A DNA stretch of 8,874 nt from the NCBI GenBank assembly GCA_002254285.1, contig NIUZ01000091.1, forward strand, positions 1-8,874. Reading direction: 5' to 3'. Of the stretch, positions 1 through 7,733 are shown piece after piece (within the stretch, counting starts at the first letter, position 1; each line of letters starts with the position of its first letter). The DNA is from Bacteroidetes bacterium 4572_112. Its GTDB lineage: Bacteria > Bacteroidota > Bacteroidia > Bacteroidales > UBA1556. The notes below the pieces were generated by a model that saw only the letters and a list, made by a program, of their open reading frames with translations, was not told where the DNA came from and ran no database searches. The position numbers were made by a program, and so were the translations under genes.

Positions 1-73
1 TCAACCAACGTTGAACTCCTGCACCTCCTGATGGTGGCCAATAATATGTTATTATTAATACCTTTTTGCTCAC
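1..73 (-). CDS. Glycosyltransferase, N-terminal fragment (runs off the left edge)
   Basis: The minus strand opens a reading frame with GTG at 73-71. It encodes MSKKVLIITYYWPPSGGAGV followed by QRWL before the window ends, 24 codons in all. The run of hydrophobic residues followed by YYWPPSGGAGVQRW is the typical first beta strand and glycine-rich loop of GT-B glycosyltransferases (GT4-like) in Bacteroidota; this loop lies at the nucleotide-sugar/acceptor cleft. The start lies 2 bases after the yfhO stop codon (78-76), so the gene is almost certainly the last visible member of the DUF4834-YfhO operon and may be translationally coupled. No ATG lies upstream in the same frame before a stop at 94-92, so GTG is the best start. 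The enzyme's sugar specificity cannot be judged from this fragment. The family call comes from the N-terminal motif only. Confidence 0.8.
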   Translation of the reverse strand, partial: MSKKVLIITYYWPPSGGAGVQRWL

Positions 74-75
74 GA

Positions 76-2040
76 CTAATTGTTTTTTGTACTATTGGAT
101 TTTATCTCATATACAATAGCAGCAATCACTAATAATATTAGTAATAATGAGCTAATAAATGTGATTTTTACACCTACGAAAAATGATTTTGGTTCAAATT
201 TCCATTCTATCTTATGATCGCCTGCAGGAATAACCATGGCACGAAGTAAATAATCTGCTCTAATATATTCTGATTTCTCACCATCAATATAAACATTCCA
301 ACCTGCATCATAATATATTTCAGAGAAAACCGCTAACTGTGGCGATTGAGCATGAGAAATATATGTTAGGTGATTAGGTAGGTATTCGGTAAGATCTATT
401 CTAGCTGAAGGTAAATAGTTGAATTTATTCTTTTCAAAATAGTTCATAAATTTCTTATTAACTATTGCTGTTCGCTTTGGATTAAAATCAGAAATGATTT
501 TTATAGCAAACTGCCTTTTTGATAATAAGTTTCCACCAGAAATATTTGATATATTAATAAAATTATCAGAAGTATCCATAGGATTATTGCCAATAATATA
601 CTGCATATTACCATTTATTGGAAGCCTGCTAATATCAAAAGGAATTTTCTGACCACTTACTGTAATTATATTAATAGGTGTTGTATAAAGTATAGTATCA
701 ACCTTATCCATTGGTCGGCCATATATTTCAAAATTGGTACTATTATCTAGTATTGTAATTTCTACAGCTCTACCAATATGAATTATTTCCTGATCAGGAC
801 TACTAACAAATTGCTTATTCATTACAAACCAAACATTGCCCAAAGCCTCAGGGTTTCGCTGTGCCATAGGAGCTCCTCCTTGCCCTGCTACAATAAAATA
901 TTTGGTATTCAACATATTTAATACCTGCATATTGCCTTTAGAAAGGTGATGCTCTATAACGTCTTGATATCTACGAAGCTTTGCTCCATGATACCCACCT
1001 ATAGATTTATGGTAATATGATGTTGAAGCATCATTAAAGGTGCTCAAAGTAGTATTAAAAACTCTAAAGTTAGGGTCTTTATCCTGTTGAATATCGTAAT
1101 TTGCTTGAGTTTTAGGATAAGGAATTTTAGCTTTAGATTTCTTTTGATAGTTATTGTCATTTATATATCGTCTGTCAACAGTTACCATATCAGTAAGCAT
1201 AAGCAAAGCCATTGCTGCAATAAGAATGTTTTTATTGAATTTCTTTAAAGAGTATACAAAAATTAAACCTGCTCCAAAGGTGATGAATAGAAAGCTACGC
1301 ATTGCATCAGAGGTGAATATATCCATTCTTACTTTTATCAAATCATCAAACAATTGCTGATATATTGATGCTTGCTCAGGATATTTGCTTTGTAAATCCA
1401 TTAGTTGAGCAATATCTCTATCGCTTAAATAATCGAACATGCCAGGCATTAGATAAAATAGTAAACTTAAACCAGCAGTAAGTCCCAACGAAATATAGAA
1501 ATATTTCATTTTTTCTTTAATTATTTCAGGCTTCTTTATAATGTTATTGAGTGTAATAAAAGCCAAAATAACCATTGTCAGTTCAGCAATAACCAATATC
1601 ATTGACACTGTACGGAACTTATTATAAGCTGGCATATAGTCGAAGAATAGGTTTGTGAACCACATCATATTATGCCCCCAAGCAAGGAATATGCTTAATA
1701 GTGTAACGGCAAATAATGTCCATTTCATTCTACCTTTTACAATGAATAAACCTAGTACAAAAAGAAAAACTACAATTGATCCAACATAAACTGGGCCTGA
1801 TGTCATTGGTTGACTTCCCCAATATGCTCCCATTGAAGCAATGTTTTGTTTGAACTGTGGATTTGTTACTTTTTTAAGAGATTTTTCGGCATACATTCCA
1901 ATTGGGATACTTCCTCCGCCTTTGGCATTAGGAATCATAAGCGAAAGAGTTTCTTCTTTGCCGTAGCTCCATTGTGTTGCATAATCTCTATCGAGTCCGC
2001 TTGATTTTATCTTATGGTCGAAACTAAGTTCCGATGCCAT
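76..2040 (-). CDS. YfhO-family membrane protein, C-terminal part of a broken gene
   Basis: This is the larger part (654 codons) of a YfhO-family polytopic membrane protein, a GT-C-like family. In Firmicutes, YfhO proteins take part in glycosylating lipoteichoic acid; the role in Bacteroidota is not settled. Visible landmarks are the loop SGLDRDYATQWSYG (residues 14-27), PNAKGGGS (37-44) and QPMTSGPVYVG (77-87). Transmembrane stretches lie near 83-101, 107-122, 144-164, 180-198, 248-265 and 270-286. They are followed by DRRYIND (289-295), a long extracytoplasmic beta-rich domain (about 300-610) with GWNVYIDG near its end, and a last helix close to the C terminus. The ATG at 2040 overlaps the end of the upstream ORF by 17 bases in another frame, and MASELS aligns with an internal position of normal YfhO proteins, so this is not a natural N terminus. 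It could be made by reinitiation, but probably would not work alone. Confidence 0.85.
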   Translation of the reverse strand: MASELSFDHKIKSSGLDRDYATQWSYGKEETLSLMIPNAKGGGSIPIGMYAEKSLKKVTNPQFKQNIASMGAYWGSQPMTSGPVYVGSIVVFLFVLGLFIVKGRMKWTLFAVTLLSIFLAWGHNMMWFTNLFFDYMPAYNKFRTVSMILVIAELTMVILAFITLNNIIKKPEIIKEKMKYFYISLGLTAGLSLLFYLMPGMFDYLSDRDIAQLMDLQSKYPEQASIYQQLFDDLIKVRMDIFTSDAMRSFLFITFGAGLIFVYSLKKFNKNILIAAMALLMLTDMVTVDRRYINDNNYQKKSKAKIPYPKTQANYDIQQDKDPNFRVFNTTLSTFNDASTSYYHKSIGGYHGAKLRRYQDVIEHHLSKGNMQVLNMLNTKYFIVAGQGGAPMAQRNPEALGNVWFVMNKQFVSSPDQEIIHIGRAVEITILDNSTNFEIYGRPMDKVDTILYTTPINIITVSGQKIPFDISRLPINGNMQYIIGNNPMDTSDNFINISNISGGNLLSKRQFAIKIISDFNPKRTAIVNKKFMNYFEKNKFNYLPSARIDLTEYLPNHLTYISHAQSPQLAVFSEIYYDAGWNVYIDGEKSEYIRADYLLRAMVIPAGDHKIEWKFEPKSFFVGVKITFISSLLLILLVIAAIVYEIKSNSTKNN

Positions 2041-2659
2041 AAAAAAGAACGATAATTCCTAAATAATAAGTTATTTGTGGGTGATTTGAGTATAATTCCA
2101 ATGCCATGAATAGGCCAAATAATGCTCCGCCTATTAAGTATTTTCTATTTCTGAAAGTGTAAATTACAAAAGCTAATGTGGGGGCCATATAGCCAATAGC
2201 ATGGGCTTTGGTATTATGCCCTGCACCAAGTATTATGAAATAATAGGATGAAAAAGCGTAGACTATTGCTGCCAATATACTAAGCCAAGGGTCGACCCCT
2301 AATACCAGCATTAGAATAAAAAAACCGATCATATATAGGAATACATAATCAGCAGGCCTATTTAGTTTTAGTCTAAAAATATAGTTATCGATATATTTTA
2401 CGAAGTTAATTCCATAAACTACCGATATTTGATAAGCAGGCATGCCACCAAACATGGAGTTTGTCCAAAGGGCTTCCTCATTATGCGATTTTCTGAAATC
2501 ATTAATTTCCTTTGACATACCATAGTATGTATTTACATCATGCTGTTTCAGCACTTGGCCTTGCCAAAGAGGACTAAAATAGACAAAAGTGATAGCTATA
2601 AAAATAATTATTGCAGCTATATGCGGTATGTAATTCTTAATGTCGAATTTATTATTCAT
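2024..2659 (-). CDS. YfhO-family membrane protein, N-terminal part of a broken gene
   Basis: These 211 codons are the beginning of the same YfhO-type protein. The first transmembrane helix (about 13-31) is followed by GQVLKQHDVNTYYG (34-47), where Asp41 is the conserved acidic residue of the first outer loop. Then come WTNSMFGGMPAYQ (65-77), helices near 104-120, 124-145, 156-168 and 175-189, and SNHPQITYYLGIIVLFYGI (191-209). The frame then meets a TAG stop after GIGT, just where a normal protein continues through a short loop and another helix. The start codon at 2659 lies 8 bases after the stop of the DUF4834-like gene, so the two are co-transcribed. This half and the following ORF together describe one ancestral gene at 76-2659. 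It is probably a pseudogene unless the break is an assembly error. Confidence 0.85.
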   Translation of the reverse strand: MNNKFDIKNYIPHIAAIIIFIAITFVYFSPLWQGQVLKQHDVNTYYGMSKEINDFRKSHNEEALWTNSMFGGMPAYQISVVYGINFVKYIDNYIFRLKLNRPADYVFLYMIGFFILMLVLGVDPWLSILAAIVYAFSSYYFIILGAGHNTKAHAIGYMAPTLAFVIYTFRNRKYLIGGALFGLFMALELYSNHPQITYYLGIIVLFYGIGT

Positions 2660-2667
2660 AGTATGGG

Positions 2668-2940
2668 TTATTTGTCTTCTTTTATCTCTTCAAAATCAAT
2701 ATAATCGCCTAACTCATCTTTTGAATTATTATTTGATGTTTGTGAATTTGATTGAGTAAACTTTACTTCTCCTTCGCGCTGTTTTGCTTCTTCAGGATCA
2801 ACAAAGCCTTGCTGTTTATTATAATTGTCCTGAGCTTTTTTTACCCAACGTTGAGCAAAAAATGGGAGTAAGAACTTAACTATTAGCTTAAAGCCATAAT
2901 AGAAAAGCATTAGTATCAATAGGGTTCTTAAAAATGTCAT
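2668..2940 (-). CDS. DUF4834-like small membrane protein
   Basis: This is a 90-residue protein with one N-terminal hydrophobic segment (residues about 3-22, FLRTLLILMLFYYGFKLIVK). A basic stretch follows (RWVKKAQDNYNKQQG), then a polar, Asn/Ser-rich linker and an acidic tail, LGDYIDFEEIKEDK. That layout, ending in a D-Y-x-D/E-x-E-E motif, is typical of the DUF4834 family of Bacteroidota; no function is known. I chose ATG at 2940 rather than an upstream ATG at 3015. The 25 extra residues would be encoded by very AT-rich promoter-like sequence and are not seen in the family. A weak -7-like element (AAATTTTG, 2987-2980, one mismatch to TAnnTTTG) sits about 40 bases before the chosen start. It is the first gene of the operon, with yfhO starting 8 bases downstream. 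The assignment is from recalled family pattern. Confidence 0.78.
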   Translation of the reverse strand: MTFLRTLLILMLFYYGFKLIVKFLLPFFAQRWVKKAQDNYNKQQGFVDPEEAKQREGEVKFTQSNSQTSNNNSKDELGDYIDFEEIKEDK

Positions 2941-3034
2941 GTCTGAATATATTAATTGGCGAAGATAAAAAAAATACATCAAAATTTTTATAAAAAAAAT
3001 ATTGTAAAAAAGCAATTATCCTCTTTTATTTCAC

Positions 3035-3042
3035 TAATTTTG
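3035..3042 (+). promoter_or_regulatory. Putative Bacteroidota -7 promoter element for the SNF2 gene
   Basis: TAATTTTG matches the Bacteroidota -7 consensus TAnnTTTG exactly and ends 33 bases before the ATG at 3076. It would give a leader of roughly 25-30 bases. No good -33 TTTG/TTG is found at the usual spacing: the nearest TTG (3002-3004) is 30 bases upstream, which is too far. The call therefore rests on the -7 box and its position. No Shine-Dalgarno sequence precedes the ATG, only an A-rich leader, as is common in this phylum. Confidence 0.5.
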
Positions 3043-3075
3043 CAAATTGCATTTTAATTAAGTAATAGACACAAT

Positions 3076-6000
3076 ATGAGTAATATAGGTAATTTTCTAA
3101 GTAAATTTGTCGACTTTCAAGTAAAAAAGCGTGGTCAGGAATTATATGCTGATTCCAAAGTGAAGTCGGTTGATTATTCTAGCGCTGACGATACATGGAT
3201 GTGTATTGTTGAAGGCTCACGAAAATATATTACTAAGGTAAAAGGCTTGTCTACCAATAGGATAAAGACAAGTTGTACCTGCCCATATGATTGGGGTCCT
3301 GTTTGTAAACACTCTGTTGCAGCACTATTTGCCATCGAAAATTATGATGAAACAGATGTTGTAAGGCTTGCTAAAAAAAGAAATGCATATAAGCAGAGAG
3401 TGGATGGAAAATACCCTTTAAGCAGTTATAAGCTTATTACACGCGATTTTGTTCTTGAAAATACATTGAGTGATTATCACTCTTTATTATATGTGGTTTC
3501 TCCATCGTATATACGCCATGCTTTTCTTCATGATAATACCTTATCCATTGAAGTTTCGCTAAATAATAAGACCGTAAGAATTAGAAATATTAATGGAAAA
3601 GTAAGTATTCAGTCTGATGAAGCTGCTGTGCGTAAGGGTTTGCGACAGAGTGAGGCATTGGTGTTAATGCTTATTGCTCAAAGTCAATTCCCAAATGTTC
3701 TTGAAAAAGCATTTGCCAATATAGATAAGTTTAAGAAGTTAAAACTTAAAGAGTATGGTATAAACAGCAAGGCTGATTTTGATGAGTATTTTTATCTATC
3801 ATTTGATTTTGATAAAGGTGTTGATGCTGTTCCTAAAGAGTTGCTTAGTAGTGTTATTGTTCCAAATAATAAAACTACAGTAGCTCACAAAAGATTGGAC
3901 AAATTGCTTACAGAGATTAATCATAGTCGCGATTTACCTTTATCAAGCTTTGTTCGTGATAAGGAATATATGATAGGCTTTGTTGTTCAGAATTTAGGAT
4001 TTGGAGATTCTACTTCAATAGATTTTGAGGTAATAGAGGCTAAAGCTAATAAGAACAAAACTAAGCTGATGTCTAAATTCTCAGTTTTCCAGCAGGATGC
4101 TGTTTCAAATGTTTTGTTTAGTGACAATCAGGAGAGTTTAATAAACTTTATTTCTTCACGAGAGGATCTTCAATCTGTTGTTGATTTATGGGAGAATAGC
4201 TCTAAGGTTTTATTAGCACTTTCAACAGAAAAGTTTGTTTATTATAAAGAGAATTCTTTCTCTAAAATATCGAAGAATAATATTAAAGAGGTTGTTGTTT
4301 CAAAAGAATTGGCAAATGTAGAAGTGTCTATTGTTAAGGATGATATGTTCTATATTGCAAGGATGAAAGTTCGTATTGGCGATAAACTTTATAATTTTGA
4401 CGAAATAGATTTTGATGTTTCCAATGCGAGTATGGTGGTGCTTAATAATGAAATGATAATTCATCCTGTACGCTCATATGAGGATGGAGTGGTGCTGCAT
4501 ATGGAGAATGATGAAATAAAAATGAGCAAGAAATATAAGGATGAGTTTTTTGATCAAGTAATATCTCCTTTAGCGCGTAAATTCAATGTTAACTTTGATA
4601 AAGGTACCTACGATGTTGATGTGCTGAGCTTGGATTTTACTAAAAAACAACTTTATCTTTCTGAAGAGGACAAATATTTGATGATTAGGCCTATGGTTGT
4701 ATATGATAGTGAACTCACTGTCGATATTTTTTCCAAGGGAAACGTAATGCAGCATCATGATGATGAGGTTAAAGAGTATAAACGTAATTTTGAACTTGAA
4801 CAGGATTTTATTGATCAAGTTTCGAACCTGCATACATTATTCTCATCGCAACGTACCGATGATTCTTTCTATCTTCATTACGACGATTTTATGAAAGAAA
4901 TGTGGTTCTATAAATTCTTCGAACAGCTTCAGAAATACGATATTGAGGTTTTTGGATTAAAGAGTTTGAAGAATTTTAAATATTCTCCATTTCATGCAAA
5001 TATATCTACCTCGGTAAGTACTGGTATCGACTGGTTTGAGGTGGAAGTAAAGGTTAGCTTTGGTGATAATATTGTGAGTATTAAGGATCTTAAAAAAGCA
5101 ATTATAAATAAGCAGAAGTTTGTGAAACTAAGCGATGGTAGTGTTGGTATACTTCCAAAAGAATGGTTTGCTAAGCTAAATAATTTTTTCCGTCAAGGTG
5201 ATATTAAGGATGGTAAAATAGAGGTTTCTAAACTTAAATTTTCTATTATTGATGAGCTATTTGATAGCATAGACGATAATAAGATTATTGAAGAGATTGC
5301 AGAAAAACGTAGGCGTATAGCTAAGTTTTCTGAAATAAAGAAAGTAAATGTGCCAAAGGCAATTACTGCTAATCTGCGTGATTATCAGAAAGAAGGTCTT
5401 AACTGGTTGAATTTCCTCGATGAAATGGAGTGGGGCGGAATCCTTGCCGATGATATGGGACTGGGTAAAACGCTGCAAATTCTTGCTTTTATGGAGCGTA
5501 TTCAGAAAAAGAATACTCCTCCAAGCTTAATTGTTATTCCAACAACCCTTTTATTTAACTGGGAAAATGAGATTCGTAAATTTGCTCCAAAGCTAAAAGC
5601 TCATTATCATTATGGACCATTTCGTGAGCGAAATACCAAATTGTTTAAGGATAATGATATTGTATTTACTACCTATGGCATTTTGCTCCGCGATATTGAG
5701 TTTCTGAAGGATTTCAGATTCAATTATATGGTTCTTGATGAATCGCAATATATTAAGAATCCACATTCGCGCCGTTTTAAGTCAGCAATGCTTATTAATG
5801 CTAAAAACAGAATTGCCCTTACAGGTACGCCAATTGAGAACTCTACTTTTGACTTATTTGCTCAAATGAATTTTGTGAATCCAGGATTCTTTGGCGGTGT
5901 TAAGAATTTTCAAGAAGGATACGCTATTCCCATTGATAAAGATGGAGATATTGCCCGCGCAAATGAACTACAGCGATTGATTGATCCTTTTGTTCTGCGC

Positions 6001-6759
6001 CGTACAAAGGAGAAGGTTGCTACAGAACTGCCTGCCAAAACTGAGGATGTTATCTATTGCGAGATGGATACTGAGCAACGTCAGGTTTATGATGCTTATA
6101 GAAATAAGTTTAAGAATGAGTTGCTTGGCAATATTGAAGCCGAAGGTTTGAATAATAGCAAACTTATGGTGCTAAAAGCTCTAACTCGTTTGCGACAAAT
6201 TTGTGATGCGCCGTCTTTAATTAATGATGATGATGTTACAACTTCCGAAAGTGTTAAGATTAAAGAAATATCGAAACATATTACCAGAAAAACTGCTGAT
6301 CATAAGGTGTTAGTTTTCTCTCAATTTGTTGGTATGCTTAGTCTTATTCGTGAAGAGTTGAATAGGCAAGGAGTTGATTTTGAGTATTTAGATGGCAAAA
6401 GTACAAGAAAACAACGTGAGGATTCGGTAAATAATTTCCAGAATAATAAAAAGCTTAGAGTATTTCTAATTAGCCTTAAAGCTGGTGGTACAGGTCTAAA
6501 TCTTACTGCAGCTGACTATGTATATATTATGGATCCTTGGTGGAATCCTGCTGTCGAAAATCAAGCAATTGACCGTTGCTATAGAATAGGGCAGGAGAAG
6601 AAAGTTTTTGCTTATCGCATGATTTGTAAAAATACTGTAGAGGAGAAAATAATGGAATTACAAGCCAAAAAGAAAAAGCTGGCATCAGATATAATTCATA
6701 CCGACGAAAATATTATGAAAAATATTGACGTTAATGATATTAAGGATTTATTTGGGTAG
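3076..6759 (+). CDS. SWIM zinc-finger SNF2-family helicase/ATPase
   Basis: This 1227-residue protein is a double-stranded-DNA-translocating ATPase of superfamily 2. An N-terminal SWIM zinc finger has the CxCx7CxH pattern (Cys67, Cys69, Cys77, His79). Residues about 100-750 form a long region with no motif I recognise, probably a SNF2-associated/bacterial accessory domain. The ATPase core follows: Walker A DDMGLGKT (792-799, Lys798), motif Ia around VIPTTLLFNW (820-829), DESQ Walker B (888-891; the commoner form is DEAQ), and motif III LTGTPIENS (915-923). The C-terminal RecA lobe has VFSQF (1080-1084), the AGGTGLNLTAAD motif V (1136-1147) and QAIDRCYRIGQ motif VI (1163-1173). All catalytic motifs are intact. 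Family members remodel protein-DNA complexes or RNA polymerase, and the cellular target here is unknown. The gene is transcribed alone, with no methylase, nuclease or other defence partner beside it, so a housekeeping role is more likely than a defence role. Confidence 0.95.
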   Translation: MSNIGNFLSKFVDFQVKKRGQELYADSKVKSVDYSSADDTWMCIVEGSRKYITKVKGLSTNRIKTSCTCPYDWGPVCKHSVAALFAIENYDETDVVRLAKKRNAYKQRVDGKYPLSSYKLITRDFVLENTLSDYHSLLYVVSPSYIRHAFLHDNTLSIEVSLNNKTVRIRNINGKVSIQSDEAAVRKGLRQSEALVLMLIAQSQFPNVLEKAFANIDKFKKLKLKEYGINSKADFDEYFYLSFDFDKGVDAVPKELLSSVIVPNNKTTVAHKRLDKLLTEINHSRDLPLSSFVRDKEYMIGFVVQNLGFGDSTSIDFEVIEAKANKNKTKLMSKFSVFQQDAVSNVLFSDNQESLINFISSREDLQSVVDLWENSSKVLLALSTEKFVYYKENSFSKISKNNIKEVVVSKELANVEVSIVKDDMFYIARMKVRIGDKLYNFDEIDFDVSNASMVVLNNEMIIHPVRSYEDGVVLHMENDEIKMSKKYKDEFFDQVISPLARKFNVNFDKGTYDVDVLSLDFTKKQLYLSEEDKYLMIRPMVVYDSELTVDIFSKGNVMQHHDDEVKEYKRNFELEQDFIDQVSNLHTLFSSQRTDDSFYLHYDDFMKEMWFYKFFEQLQKYDIEVFGLKSLKNFKYSPFHANISTSVSTGIDWFEVEVKVSFGDNIVSIKDLKKAIINKQKFVKLSDGSVGILPKEWFAKLNNFFRQGDIKDGKIEVSKLKFSIIDELFDSIDDNKIIEEIAEKRRRIAKFSEIKKVNVPKAITANLRDYQKEGLNWLNFLDEMEWGGILADDMGLGKTLQILAFMERIQKKNTPPSLIVIPTTLLFNWENEIRKFAPKLKAHYHYGPFRERNTKLFKDNDIVFTTYGILLRDIEFLKDFRFNYMVLDESQYIKNPHSRRFKSAMLINAKNRIALTGTPIENSTFDLFAQMNFVNPGFFGGVKNFQEGYAIPIDKDGDIARANELQRLIDPFVLRRTKEKVATELPAKTEDVIYCEMDTEQRQVYDAYRNKFKNELLGNIEAEGLNNSKLMVLKALTRLRQICDAPSLINDDDVTTSESVKIKEISKHITRKTADHKVLVFSQFVGMLSLIREELNRQGVDFEYLDGKSTRKQREDSVNNFQNNKKLRVFLISLKAGGTGLNLTAADYVYIMDPWWNPAVENQAIDRCYRIGQEKKVFAYRMICKNTVEEKIMELQAKKKKLASDIIHTDENIMKNIDVNDIKDLFG

Positions 6760-6763
6760 ATTT

Positions 6764-6796
6764 CAGTCTTCAGTCTTCAGTCTTCAGTCTTCAGTC
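6764..6796. repeat. Heptamer tandem repeat (CAGTCTT), 4.7 copies
   Basis: Four perfect CAGTCTT copies plus a partial CAGTC begin four bases after the SNF2 stop codon. CAGT recurs exactly every 7 bases, starting at 6764, 6771, 6778, 6785 and 6792. The heptamer is the inverted complement of the AAGACTG heptad in the neighbouring array, so the two blocks form arms of one larger inverted structure. Confidence 0.95.
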
Positions 6797-6817
6797 GATA
6801 CTGCTAACTGAAGACTG
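6778..6817. other. Hairpin at the centre of the inverted heptad array
   Basis: Bases 6778-6788 (CAGTCTTCAGT) are perfectly complementary to 6807-6817 (ACTGAAGACTG), and CAGT 6792-6795 pairs with ACTG 6800-6803 around a CGAT loop, with a 3x3 mismatch between the two helices. Transcripts from either strand could fold this way. It lies between two convergent genes and may help end transcription, but no long U-tract follows on either strand, so it is not a classical terminator. Confidence 0.6.
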
Positions 6818-6893
6818 CGTACTGTCTACTGCCAACTGAAGACTGCGTACTGTCTACTGCCAACTGAAGACTGCGTACTGTCTACTGCCAACT
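6797..6893. repeat. 28-bp tandem repeat (3 copies) built from ACTG heptads
   Basis: Three identical 28-base units lie at 6806-6833, 6834-6861 and 6862-6889, preceded by GATACTGCT and followed by a partial AACT. Each unit is itself four heptads of the form NNNACTG, with the three variable bases cycling AAG, CGT, TCT, CCA. ACTG starts at 6800 and recurs every 7 bases through 6884 without one slip (13 copies). The array ends about four bases before the stop codon of the convergent lipoprotein gene. Confidence 0.95.
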
Positions 6894-6896
6894 AAT

Positions 6897-7709
6897 TTAC
6901 TCAACCCCCTTCTTATCAAAAACAAGTAGTAGCCTATCGTTTTTATCATAAAAACTAAGCTTTTTGTTTTCTAGTTTGTATTTGCTAGTGTTATATAATG
7001 CCGACATATATTCACGCTCAATGCTGCCTTCGCAAAACATTTGAGTTTGTAATAAATCAGAAAAGCTAATATTGTTTGCATTAAGTTTATAATTTCCTCC
7101 GTATGTATTGCACGAATTGTTTCCTCCAATGCTACCTTTATCGTTAATATTTATCTTAACAGTTTTATTGTCAGCTATGATAGAATCATTAATTTGGCGA
7201 AGTATCCATTGTCCATATAAATCGGTATTAATGCTTTTTATTGAATTAGATTCACCTAAGTATTTGCCACAACCTTGTAAATCGTCACCTTTATAATTTA
7301 TTGATAACTTAAAAGGAAAGCCTTCTCCACTCATATTGTCGTAGCATACACTTTCTATAGCTTGTATATCAATAGTTGTATTAGCATTAATAAATTGAGT
7401 TTCTTCAATATTGTTATTTCCGTTATTCTCTATTTTAAAAGCTATTGTAGGGTTACCCATCTGCTCAAATTCGGCAATTCTTTTGTCAAAATCGACCTTT
7501 AGTATCCAAAATGGTTCATTGCCAAATGCCACAAAATCGTAACCCATATCCATAAGCTTTTGATCTCTTGCTTGAGTATTTACTTCGTTATTGATTTCTG
7601 TATTTTGAGAATTACTATTGTCATTATTATTCTCATTAAGGCTTTGCTTGCTTGTATTACAGCTAATTATAGATAAAGATGCTATTATTATTACGATTAT
7701 TTTTTTCAT
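6897..7709 (-). CDS. META-domain lipoprotein with an N-terminal COG3650-like domain
   Basis: This is a 270-residue envelope lipoprotein. It starts with a type II signal peptide, MKKIIVIIIASLSIISC, with Cys17 as the acylated residue. There follows a low-complexity Asn/Ser/Glu linker (18-50). The first domain (about 55-152) contains FVAFGNEPFW (59-68), CYDNMSGEGFPF (122-133) and GCGKYL (146-151), a pattern seen in COG3650-type proteins with a probable Cys122-Cys147 pair. The second is a META (HslJ-like) domain (about 163-266) with GQWIL, NNSCNTYGGNY (197-207) and QTQMFC (221-226), again with a likely Cys200-Cys226 pair. META proteins are linked to stress or heat resistance, but the molecular role is unknown. 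I chose ATG at 7709 over an ATG at 7736 because the signal peptide starts there and because a -7 promoter element overlaps the longer start. It converges with the SNF2 gene across the repeat array. Confidence 0.85.
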   Translation of the reverse strand: MKKIIVIIIASLSIISCNTSKQSLNENNNDNSNSQNTEINNEVNTQARDQKLMDMGYDFVAFGNEPFWILKVDFDKRIAEFEQMGNPTIAFKIENNGNNNIEETQFINANTTIDIQAIESVCYDNMSGEGFPFKLSINYKGDDLQGCGKYLGESNSIKSINTDLYGQWILRQINDSIIADNKTVKININDKGSIGGNNSCNTYGGNYKLNANNISFSDLLQTQMFCEGSIEREYMSALYNTSKYKLENKKLSFYDKNDRLLLVFDKKGVE

Positions 7710-7733
7710 TTTTGTTGTGTTTAAATTGTTCGG

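Noticed and set aside
1154..1360. Plus-strand 68-codon frame inside yfhO
   Set aside because: It is antisense to a conserved coding region, with no motif or start signal of its own.
2024..2060. Programmed ribosomal frameshift joining the two yfhO frames
   Set aside because: The shift needed is +1 (or -2), the T6 run does not form a canonical -1 slippery heptamer in the upstream frame, and a protein segment seems to be missing anyway.
2941..3015. Longer start (ATG at 3015) for the DUF4834-like gene
   Set aside because: The added residues are encoded by AT-rich promoter-like DNA and do not fit the family, whose helix starts right at the ATG at 2940.
4570..5478. Minus-strand open frames inside the SNF2 gene
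   Set aside because: They are short antisense shadows with no recognisable motifs, lying within a strongly supported coding region.
3076..6759. SNF2 helicase as part of a defence system
   Set aside because: No methylase, nuclease, phospholipase D or other partner is adjacent; the flanking genes are envelope or housekeeping types on the opposite strand.
6806..6893. Three 28-bp direct repeats as a CRISPR array
   Set aside because: The units abut with no spacers, are built of 7-base sub-repeats, and no cas genes are near.
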